Source: Treponema sp.
Lineage (GTDB): Bacteria > Spirochaetota > Spirochaetia > Treponematales > Treponemataceae
Assembly: GCA_031290005.1 (NCBI GenBank)
Contig: JAITOJ010000017.1
Coordinates: 1 to 16,087, forward strand
Direction: 5' to 3'
Length of the DNA: 16,087 nucleotides
The notes under the pieces are model-generated. The model had not been told where the DNA came from and searched no databases. It saw only the letters and a list, made by a program, of their open reading frames with translations. Below, piece by piece: positions 7,771 to 15,200 of this stretch (its first letter is position 1; each line of letters begins with the position of its first letter). The position numbers were made by a program, and so were the translations under genes.

Positions 7771-8469
7771 ATGAAAGCGAAAATTCTGATTGTGGAAGAT
7801 GTGGCCGAAATGGCGGAGCTGATTTCCCTGTATCTGGAAAAGGACGGTATGGAAACCAGGCGGTGTGAAACCGCGGAAATCGCCCTTGCCGGCCTGGATT
7901 CCTTTGCTCCGGATTTGGTCATTCTGGATTTGAATTTGCCCGGTATGGACGGGTTTGAGTTTTTACAGCGGTTCCGTAAAAATTACGCCACCCCGGTGCT
8001 GATTGCCTCGGCCCGGGACGCCGACGAGGACATCATCAGCGGCCTGGGCGGCGGCGCGGACGAATTCGTGACCAAGCCCTTTTCCCCCCGGGTGCTGGTG
8101 GCGCGGGTGCGGGCCATGATCCGCCGGATGCAGGACAACGCTCAAGCGCCCGCCGGGGAAAACACCTTCGCTTTCGGGGATTTTGTGTTGTATGAGGGAA
8201 GCTGCCTGCTCAAGAAAGGGGATGAACGGCTTTCCCTTTCCGCCAAGGAGTTCGCGGTTCTTTCTTTGCTGCTGCGGAACGCCGGGAAACCGCTTTTGCC
8301 GGAAGTCATCTACAAAGAGGCGTGGAAAAACGTCTATGGCGACCTTTCGGCGGTGGCGGTGTATATCCAGCGGCTCAGAAAAAAAATCGAGGAAGACCCG
8401 GCAAATCCCCGGTTTATCGAAACCGTGTTCGGCATGGGCTACCGTTTTAATCGTGAAGGGGCGCTATGA
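7771..8469 (+). CDS. OmpR/PhoB-family response regulator
   Basis: A 232-residue two-component regulator. The receiver domain (residues 4-118) has the acidic pair Glu9-Asp10, the phospho-acceptor Asp53 (LVILDLNLPGMDG), Ser80 as the switch hydroxyl and Lys102 in VTKPF. The C-terminal winged-helix DNA-binding domain (about 133-228) has the usual LSLSAKEFAVLSLLL, VYIQRLRKKIEED and GMGYRF motifs. The upstream frame is closed by a TAA six bases before the ATG, and the receiver core begins at residue 4, so the start is fixed although no SD is visible. It overlaps the kinase gene by four bases (ATGA). Being divergent from the efflux operon, it probably controls it, as BaeR or AdeR does elsewhere; this regulatory link is inferred. 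Confidence 0.95.
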   Translation: MKAKILIVEDVAEMAELISLYLEKDGMETRRCETAEIALAGLDSFAPDLVILDLNLPGMDGFEFLQRFRKNYATPVLIASARDADEDIISGLGGGADEFVTKPFSPRVLVARVRAMIRRMQDNAQAPAGENTFAFGDFVLYEGSCLLKKGDERLSLSAKEFAVLSLLLRNAGKPLLPEVIYKEAWKNVYGDLSAVAVYIQRLRKKIEEDPANPRFIETVFGMGYRFNREGAL

Positions 8470-9842
8470 AAATCCGCAGCCAGTTCTACATCCTGCTTTC
8501 GGGAATCATCATCATTCCCCTGATTGCCTTCGGCGCCCTGATGCTGGTCAATTATTACCGTTCCCCGGAGCGCCTGCTGGTGCCGGGATACAAGGAAATC
8601 GAGCTTTTGTCGGATATAACCAAAGAAGAAAAGGTCAGAATCAGCGCCTTTATCAGCCGCCTGCCCCACTCGGTGGAGGCGCTCCTCCTGAACCGGGAGA
8701 TGCGGGTGGTCTATTCAGGATTCGAGGAAATAGCTCTGGGAACCCTGATAACCCCGGAGCAGATTTCCAGGATTTTTGCCTCCGGCGGGCGGCGCTACCT
8801 GTTTCAGGTGGACTACAATTTCGGCAGGGGTTTCGGAGACCGGCGGATGACCGAAAACCTGATGCTCATCACCCGGATGCGCCGGGACTTCCGCCCGCCT
8901 CCCAACCGCTACCGGGATTTGTCCCGCGCGGTGGTGCTGGTATTTATCGCCCTCTTTGTATTCTGCGCACTGGTGCTCACGATGATTGCCCGGTCTGTCG
9001 CCCGGTCGGTAACGTCCCTGGAAGAAGCGACCCGCCACATCGCCGAAGGGAACCTGGATACGGCCATCGCCGTCAAAGGGGGAAACGAAATCGCCTCCCT
9101 GGCGCATTCCCTGAATACCATGCGGCTGTCCCTCAAGGTAGCCCAGACCCGCCGGAGCCGGTTTATCATGGGGGTGAGCCACGACCTCCGCACCCCGCTG
9201 GCGCTCATCAAGGGCTACACCGAAGCGGTGGCCGACGGGGTGGCGGATTCCCCGGAGATGCGCAAAAAATCCCTGGAAATCGTGGGGGACAAAATCGACC
9301 AGCTTGAGGAAATGATTGACGACCTGATTAACTTCGTGAAGCTGGACACCGGGGAATGGCGCACCAATCTGGAAAAAAAGGCCCTCAAGCCCATTCTGGA
9401 TACCACTGCCCGCCGCCTGGCCGGGGACGGCAACCTCCTGGGGCGCACTGTGGAAACCCGCGTTGACCTGCCCGAAGACCTGGAAGTCCCGCTTGACGAG
9501 CGGTTTTTCCTCCGGGCGCTGGAAAACCTCAGCGGCAACGCGCTGCGCTACACCGCGGAGGGCGGGACAGTGCGCCTGGAAGCCTGGTATTCTCCCGCGT
9601 CCGGCGGGAAAGCCGGCGCGGTGAGCATCCGGGTGTCCGACAACGGCTGCGGCATTGCCGCTGAAGACCTGCCGTATATCTTTGACCCTTTTTACCGGGG
9701 GAGCAATTCCCGCCGGGAAGACGGGAAGGGGCTGGGGCTTTCGGTGGTGAAAAGCGTAGTGGATTCCCACGGGTGGGATATCACCGTGAAGTCGGAGAAA
9801 GGGCAGGGGAGCGCTTTTACGATTCGTATGGGGGCGGAGTAA
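8466..9842 (+). CDS. HAMP-containing sensor histidine kinase
   Basis: A 458-residue membrane kinase, partner of the preceding regulator. TM1 spans about residues 7-29 and TM2 about 155-175, leaving a roughly 125-residue extracytoplasmic sensor region with no recognised domain. A HAMP linker (about 176-225) leads to the HisKA domain with phospho-His239 in GVSHDLRTPLALIKGY. The ATPase domain has the N box ENLSGNALRYT (Asn354/Asn358), G1 box DNGCGIA (392-398), F box FDPFY (406-410) and G2 box GKGLGLSV (420-427). All catalytic elements are intact. It should phosphorylate Asp53 of the regulator in response to an envelope or toxic-compound signal. No terminator-like hairpin follows the TAA. Confidence 0.95.
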   Translation: MKIRSQFYILLSGIIIIPLIAFGALMLVNYYRSPERLLVPGYKEIELLSDITKEEKVRISAFISRLPHSVEALLLNREMRVVYSGFEEIALGTLITPEQISRIFASGGRRYLFQVDYNFGRGFGDRRMTENLMLITRMRRDFRPPPNRYRDLSRAVVLVFIALFVFCALVLTMIARSVARSVTSLEEATRHIAEGNLDTAIAVKGGNEIASLAHSLNTMRLSLKVAQTRRSRFIMGVSHDLRTPLALIKGYTEAVADGVADSPEMRKKSLEIVGDKIDQLEEMIDDLINFVKLDTGEWRTNLEKKALKPILDTTARRLAGDGNLLGRTVETRVDLPEDLEVPLDERFFLRALENLSGNALRYTAEGGTVRLEAWYSPASGGKAGAVSIRVSDNGCGIAAEDLPYIFDPFYRGSNSRREDGKGLGLSVVKSVVDSHGWDITVKSEKGQGSAFTIRMGAE

Positions 9843-9872
9843 GCCCAGCAATTCGCAATTCACGCCTACCCC

Positions 9873-9902
9873 TTGACACCCGCTCCCCTGCTTTGCTATA
9901 CT
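9873..9902 (+). promoter_or_regulatory. Strong sigma70-type promoter for the VapBC-like/surface-protein block
   Basis: A perfect -35 TTGACA (9873-9878) is separated by 18 bases from TATACT (9897-9902), which is preceded by TGC and so has an extended -10 element. Transcription would begin around 9908-9911, leaving a leader of about 25 bases before the ATG at 9934 that includes a GGAGG ribosome binding site. This is the best promoter match in the window, and no other good one is seen before 15361. Confidence 0.7.
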
Positions 9903-9933
9903 CCCTCGCATGTCTTGTACGGGAGGTTTTGTC

Positions 9934-10167
9934 ATGAATGCGGCGGTCATAGAGTTTCAGTCGGTTGTGGAAGATGATATTATTCGCATACCCGAAGCGT
10001 ACCGGGGAACTTTTAGCGCGCCGGTGGTGGTTACTGTCAGGGAAAAACGGAGTTCCAGGCTCATTCCCCGCACGGGCAGCGGCCCCATTACGGAAGCCAA
10101 TTTTGCCGCCCTGCGTATAAAAACACAGGGCTGGAAATTCAACCGGGACGAGGCCAATGAACGGTAA
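9934..10167 (+). CDS. VapB-like antitoxin for the downstream PIN toxin
   Basis: A 77-residue protein. I chose the ATG at 9934 because GGAGG (9922-9926) sits just before it and the promoter at 9873-9902 would start transcription at about the alternative ATG (9910). The N-terminal half (AAVIEFQSVVEDDIIRIPE-Y) looks like the beta-rich dimerisation and DNA-binding part of AbrB-like or VapB antitoxins. The C-terminal tail contains ALRIKTQGWKFNRDEANER, a form often seen in antitoxins paired with PIN-domain toxins; this tail probably wraps the toxin active site. The last 11 bases overlap the toxin start. It likely represses its own promoter, which would also affect the surface-protein genes downstream. 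Confidence 0.75.
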   Translation: MNAAVIEFQSVVEDDIIRIPEAYRGTFSAPVVVTVREKRSSRLIPRTGSGPITEANFAALRIKTQGWKFNRDEANER

Positions 10168-10576
10168 CCGGGCATTTTTCGATACCAATTTGATAGTCTA
10201 CGCCTATTCCGATGACGACTTGTATAAAAAGCGGCGGACGATTAGCGTAATGAATGACAGTTACTGCGTGGTAAGCACACAGGTATTGAATGAGTTTTGC
10301 AATGTGTGTATCAAAAAACAGCACAAAACCGAAACAGAAATTGTATTGAGTATCGGTGAAATCCAGGCGACTTGTGACCTTTTTATTGTAGATGCCGATA
10401 CCGTAGCACACGCGCTGGAGATTCATTCCCGCTACCATTTTTCCTATTATGACTGCCTCATTGTGGCTTCCGCGCTTGAATCCGGTTGTGACTACCTCTT
10501 TACCGAGGATTTGCAGGACGGCCAGGTGATAGACGGCTTGACCATACGGAATATCTTTATGGAGGAATTGACATGA
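10157..10576 (+). CDS. vapC: PIN-domain ribonuclease toxin, VapC-like
   Basis: A 139-residue PIN-fold protein with the expected acidic residues: Asp9 in FFDTNLIVYAY, Glu46 in VLNEF, Asp99 in YYDCLIVASAL and Glu117/Asp118 in FTEDL. These coordinate Mg2+/Mn2+ for RNA cleavage in VapC toxins, which commonly target tRNA or rRNA. Length and order after a small antitoxin are typical. It overlaps the antitoxin by 11 bases, and its TGA overlaps the ATG of the next gene (ATGA at 10573-10576), so all three are translationally coupled. The carriage of a secreted surface protein as the next coupled gene is unusual for a vapBC locus. Confidence 0.85.
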   Translation: MNGNRAFFDTNLIVYAYSDDDLYKKRRTISVMNDSYCVVSTQVLNEFCNVCIKKQHKTETEIVLSIGEIQATCDLFIVDADTVAHALEIHSRYHFSYYDCLIVASALESGCDYLFTEDLQDGQVIDGLTIRNIFMEELT

Positions 10577-12231
10577 CACACCCACACTTCTCACCGCTAT
10601 ATTCATCAAGAATTATCCCCCCCCCCCCCCCCCCCCGAGCGCGGCTAACTAGCTTACATACAATAGACTTCTTGAGAAGATGCGGGTTGTTATTCTGTAT
10701 GTTATCCTTGCTGGCGTTTCATAGTTTTGCGCAAGATGCCATGCCGCTTACAACAGCGTTGGATAGCTCCGTGCCCTACCTTATAAGCCAGATACCGGCG
10801 GGGGTTAAGGTTCTTGTCCTCAACTTTACGGCGGAAACTTCGGCGTTATCGAATTATCTTGCGGATGAAATTACCGTCCAGCTTGTAAATGACGGTAAAT
10901 TTACCGTTGTAGACCGCCGCGACCTGGACATTATCCGGCAGGAGATGCAATTTCAGATGTCCGGCGAAGTGAGCGATGAGACCGCCGCCGGAATTGGCAA
11001 AAAAATCGGCGCGCAGAGTATTATTTTCGGCTCCATGGAACGCGCCGGGTCGTTATACCGGCTGCGCATCCGTACCATAGAAGTAGAGACCGCAAAAATT
11101 CAGGCCATGCGGAATAATCTTATAGAGCGGGATACGCTTTTGGAGGTTCTTGCAGGAAGAGGCAGGAGGACAAACGGACAAGGCAAGTCCATTGGCACGG
11201 TTTTGCGGTCAGCGTCTGACTATCTTATCGAAAGGATACCGGCGGGTTCAAAAATCGCGGTTTTTAATATCAAAGCAAAAGACGAGGCCCTTTCCACCTA
11301 CATAAATGACAACATTTCCGAAAGTCTGGTGAACAGCGGAAAATTTACCGTTGTAGACCGGCATAATCTTGACTTATTACGGGCCGAGCTTGATTTTCAA
11401 CATTCAGGCGAAGCAAATGAAGAAACCGCGGTTTCTGTGGGGAAAAAAGTCGGCGCGCAGTCGATTATCACCGGTATGGTAGAAGAATTCGGCGAACTGT
11501 ACCGTTTGCAAATAAGATCGATAGATATAGAAACCGCCAGTATTCAGGCCATACAGAACTATTTACTCGGCGATAATACCATTCTTGCGCGTCTGACCGG
11601 GAAAGAATATAAAAAGCTCTACCTGGGGGCAATGCCGGGTTTTTCCGCGCATCTGTTTACTGCCGATGGAACGGATGGCGATGGCGAAAAAGTCAGCGGT
11701 AGCTATTCTATCGACGGCGCTTTTATGGCGGAGTTTTTTATCAACGAGTTGGTTTCCCTGCAAACAGGGCTCATGTATACGACAGACACCATGACAATTG
11801 CGGGACAGAAAAATGTGTCTGATGATTCAGGCAATTTTAAATATTCGTATGATACTGTCGAGTCGTTCGCGACAAAATCCCTGCTGGTTCCCCTGTTTGC
11901 GGGAATCAATTTTTATCCTTCGGTTTTTGCTCTGGGCATTTATGGCGGTATCTATGCGGATATACCGGCTGAAGACTTACGCTATAGCTATAGAGACAGT
12001 TATGCCAGTGCAGAGGAACGCACTACCCGAAACATTTTGTTTGGCTACGCGGTCGGCGGCAGTGCCGGTATAAAACTGGGCACGAGTGTTCTGTTCTTTG
12101 ATGTGCGATACCTGGGCGATTTTATCAACCCAACAGCGACGGTCAATAACGAGCCGAGTGAATTATATAAACGGCATATCTTTGCCATTGGCATTGGTTA
12201 CAAGATTGGTTTTATCAATCACAAGAGATAA
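10573..12231 (+). CDS. Secreted tandem CsgG-like protein with C-terminal beta-barrel, containing a poly-C tract
   Basis: A 552-residue product if translated from 10573, where GGAGG lies seven bases before an ATG that overlaps the toxin stop. Residues 16-21 are six prolines encoded by the C20 run. The signal peptide comes later (RRCGLLFCMLSLLAFHSFAQ, about 35-54), so an older start such as TTG at 10672 or ATG at 10699 may exist, though neither has a visible SD. Two CsgG/LpoB-like repeats follow (about 65-185 and 214-331), each with GKFTVVDR, a SGE-x-DET or SGE-x-EET helix and GKKxGAQSII. The rest (about 348-552) alternates hydrophobic beta strands and ends KRHIFAIGIGYKIGF, like a small outer-membrane barrel. 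CsgG-like domains act in envelope assembly or secretion; the role here is unknown. Expression is probably phase-variable. Confidence 0.75.
   Translation: MTHPHFSPLYSSRIIPPPPPPRARLTSLHTIDFLRRCGLLFCMLSLLAFHSFAQDAMPLTTALDSSVPYLISQIPAGVKVLVLNFTAETSALSNYLADEITVQLVNDGKFTVVDRRDLDIIRQEMQFQMSGEVSDETAAGIGKKIGAQSIIFGSMERAGSLYRLRIRTIEVETAKIQAMRNNLIERDTLLEVLAGRGRRTNGQGKSIGTVLRSASDYLIERIPAGSKIAVFNIKAKDEALSTYINDNISESLVNSGKFTVVDRHNLDLLRAELDFQHSGEANEETAVSVGKKVGAQSIITGMVEEFGELYRLQIRSIDIETASIQAIQNYLLGDNTILARLTGKEYKKLYLGAMPGFSAHLFTADGTDGDGEKVSGSYSIDGAFMAEFFINELVSLQTGLMYTTDTMTIAGQKNVSDDSGNFKYSYDTVESFATKSLLVPLFAGINFYPSVFALGIYGGIYADIPAEDLRYSYRDSYASAEERTTRNILFGYAVGGSAGIKLGTSVLFFDVRYLGDFINPTATVNNEPSELYKRHIFAIGIGYKIGFINHKR
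10617..10636 (+). repeat. Homopolymeric tract of 20 C residues (candidate phase-variation switch)
   Basis: An uninterrupted run of twenty C lies 44 bases after the ATG of the CsgG-like gene. With 20 C the frame runs on to the signal peptide. With 19 C it meets TAG at 10650-10652, and with 21 C it meets TAA at 10646-10648. Poly-G/C tracts of this kind change length by slipped-strand mispairing and control surface-protein genes in Treponema pallidum and other bacteria. Assembly error in the exact count is possible. Confidence 0.85.
10897..11360 (+). repeat. Intragenic duplication in the CsgG-like gene
   Basis: An identical 20-base segment that encodes the KFTVVDR region lies at 10897-10916 and at 11341-11360, 444 bases (148 codons) apart. 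It marks a tandem duplication of the CsgG-like unit. The flanking DNA has diverged, so the duplication is not recent, but the segment could still support recombination. Confidence 0.7.
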
Positions 12232-12241
12232 GGGGCGGAAT

Positions 12242-15200
12242 ATGAAGAATTATGAAAGGTATTTTTTTGCGGCTCTTGGCCTTGCGTTGACGTTGGTGCT
12301 TTCCGCATGTTCATTACCGTTTGACAAGTTTGAAACCGTCGCGGGAAAACAGAAGCCGGATGTATCCGCCATTCCCGTACCCAAAAACGTGAGCGCCCAA
12401 ACCAAAACGGCAAGCAGGATAGACCTGGCCTGGCAAGCCGACCCGGCAGCGGCAAGTTATTCTGTTTACCGGAGTACGGCGGAAAATGGCGACTATATCG
12501 CAATTACAACGGTGCAAAAAACTTCTTATACCGACAATAGCGTTTCCGCCAATACCGTGTATTTTTATTACATAACCCTTTCCGTCAATAATAGGGGCGA
12601 AGGCGGCAAGTCGGCGACTGTGCAGGCCGATACTAAGCCGCCCGCGCCGCCTGAGTCGGTAAATACAGCGGTGCTATCCGCGACAAAAATTACCATAACC
12701 TGGCAGCCCGTAGCCGCCGCCGAATCTTATAAAGTCTACCGTTCAAGCGCACAGAACAGCGGATATACGGCAATTACGACGGGGTCTGTTACCGCGACAA
12801 GCTATTCAGATGAGACGGTATCTTTTAATAACGACTACTATTACCGGGTAACTTCGGTAAATAGCATCGGAGAGGGGGAGAAGTCAGTTTACGCGATTGG
12901 TTCTGTAAAAGGGCCCGCGGCGCCCGGCGTACCCACGGTTACTAAGGGAGACAGCCTGCTTACGGTAAGCTGGCTGGCGGTAGACGGCGCGTCCGCTTAC
13001 GAAGTATGGGCCGGAACGTCGAATAACCCGGAAGCGGCAACAAAACGCGGTGATGATGTTACCGGATTGTCGGCCATCATAAGCGGTCTGACGAATAACA
13101 CGGTATACTCTGTGTGGATAAAGGCAAAGAACAGCGTGGGAGCCAGCGGCTTTAGCCTTGGGGCAAGCGGGACACCTTTTGATTCCACGGCCTCGCCCTC
13201 AAAACCGGGAACGCCGCTGGTACGCACAGCCGGCGCTCAATTAACCGTAAGCTGGCAGGCAGTGGAAGGCGCGTCCGCTTACGAAGTATGGATGTCGCAA
13301 ACCGCTCATTCCGCTTCCGCTTCACAAAACGGTGATGACGTTACCGGTTCTCTTACCAAAACAATAAGCGGCCTGACAAACGGCGCAACATACTATGTGT
13401 GGATAAAGGCCAAGAACGATGTGGGCTCCAGTGATTTTAGCGATCCCGCAAGCGGCACGCCCATTGCCGATATGGGAGCCATAACGCTCACCGCGGGGAA
13501 TGGACAGCTTACGGCAAGCTGGGCCGCCGTTGCCGGAGCCGACCAATACGAGGTCTATTACAGCACCGGCTCCAATCCGCCCGAATCGGCTCAACAAGCC
13601 GTATCAACCACAACAGCGACAATAGCCGGACTTGCCAATGGAGTAACCTATACGGTATGGGTGAGGGGTTGGAACGCGAGCGGAACCGGCTCAATGAGCG
13701 CGGGAACAAGCGGCACGCCCATTGCCGATATGGGTGATGTAACGCTTGTGGCAGGGAATGAGCAGCTTACGGTAAGCTGGTCCGCCGTTGCCGGAGCCGA
13801 CCAGTACGAAGTGTATTACAGCACTGATACAACTATTCCGAATACCGCAGCACAAACGGTAAGCGGGGCAACCGCAACCATTACCGGGCTTTCAAACGGC
13901 ACGGTATACAATGTGTGGGTAAAAGGGAAAAACGAGACAGGCGTATCCTCCGCGAGCGCCATGAAAAGCGGCAAGCCTCTGGGGACGCCGGGAGCACCCA
14001 GCATAAGCGCGGATGAAAATGCGCTTACGGTGAGTTGGACTGCGGCTGCCGGAGCGGAGCAATACGAAGTGTATTACGGGACGACCTCCACTCCCACAAC
14101 GCTGTTCACAACGACATCCGCCACATCGGTAACCATTACCGGCTTGACGAATGGAACGCTGTACTATGTACGCCTAAAGGCGAAGAACTCGACAAGTACA
14201 TCGGCGTATGGCGTTACGGCAAGCGGCACACCGTCACCGCCTATTGGACTGTATGATGGCGCGACTAAAATCGGCGATCAGAACTTAGCTGCCGCAGTCG
14301 CTTGGCTTTCGACAAACGCTGTAAGCGGACATAATTATACTATCGTGCTTGGCGCGGACGAGTCTGCTTCAAACATCAATCTGTCTTATCCGGGAAAAAC
14401 GGTCGGCATTACGCTTAGGGGGAGTGGAATAGAAAGAACCATAAGTTTGGGCGCAAATGGAGCATTATTTACGGTTGAGACAGGGGTAACGCTAACCCTG
14501 GACGATAATGTTACACTTGTAGGCAGAAGTTCCAATACATCCAGCCTGGTTTCCGTTTTCACTTCCGGGATGCTTGTTATGAATGACGGTTCGAAGATAA
14601 CCGGGAATGCCGTTACTTCTTCTTATGGCGGCGGTGTGTATGTCGCTAGTAGTGGCACCTTCACCATGGAGGGAGGAACCATCAGCGGGAATACCGCTTC
14701 TTCTTCTTCTGTTTCTGCATATTCTTCTTCTTCTTCTTATGGTGGTGGTGTGTATATCAGTGGTGGAACTTTCACGATGTCGGGAGGAACTATTAGTGGA
14801 AATACCGCTTCTTCTTCTGGTTCTGTATATTCTTCTTCTTCTTCTTCTGGTGGTGGTGTGTATGTCAGCAGTGGAACCTTCACTATGGAGGGAGGAGCTA
14901 TCAGTGGGAATACCGCCTCTTCTAGAGGTGATTATGGTTGTTCTTCTTCTGGTGGCGGTGTGTACGTCAGCGAAGGAACCTTCACCATGGAGGGTGGATC
15001 CATCAGTGGAAATACTGCTTCTTCTTTTTCTTCCCCTAATGGTAGTGCTGGTGGCGGTGTGTTTGTCAGAGGAATCTTCACCATGGAGGGTGGATCCATC
15101 AGCGGGAATACTGCTTCTTCTCCTTCTTCTGTTTATGGTGGTGGTGGTGGTGTGTATATCGATGGCACGTTTCAGAAAACCGGCGGCATTATCTACGGCG

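Noticed and set aside
8183..9307. Plus-strand open frame of 374 codons spanning the regulator and kinase
   Set aside because: It is out of frame with two well-supported genes and has a Pro/Arg/Gly-rich composition typical of a shadow frame.
9910..9933. Earlier ATG for the antitoxin
   Set aside because: It coincides with the predicted transcription start and has no SD, whereas the ATG at 9934 has GGAGG.
8715..9950. Minus-strand open frame of 411 codons opposite the histidine kinase
   Set aside because: It is a shadow of GC-rich coding sequence; the kinase on the plus strand has all its catalytic motifs.
10568..10603. TTGACA (10568-10573) with TATATT (10598-10603) as a promoter before the C-tract
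   Set aside because: The spacer is 24 bases, too long, and TTGACA is explained by the SD/start region of the coupled gene.
10659..10664. TACAAT as a -10 box just after the C-tract, which would make the tract a promoter element
   Set aside because: The expected -35 position falls at the end of the C-run and beyond (CGAGCG) with no resemblance to TTGACA.
10680..10725. Out-of-frame ATG with a hydrophobic start (MRVVILYVILAGVS)
   Set aside because: It ends at a TAG after 14 codons and overlaps the signal peptide of the real frame; most likely chance.
12086..12241. Upstream extension of the lipoprotein frame
   Set aside because: It lies entirely inside the preceding gene; the ATG at 12242 has an SD and begins a clear lipoprotein signal.
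14600..15160. CRISPR-like spaced repeats
   Set aside because: The repeats are coding, in frame, degenerate and of variable period; they encode beta-helix units.
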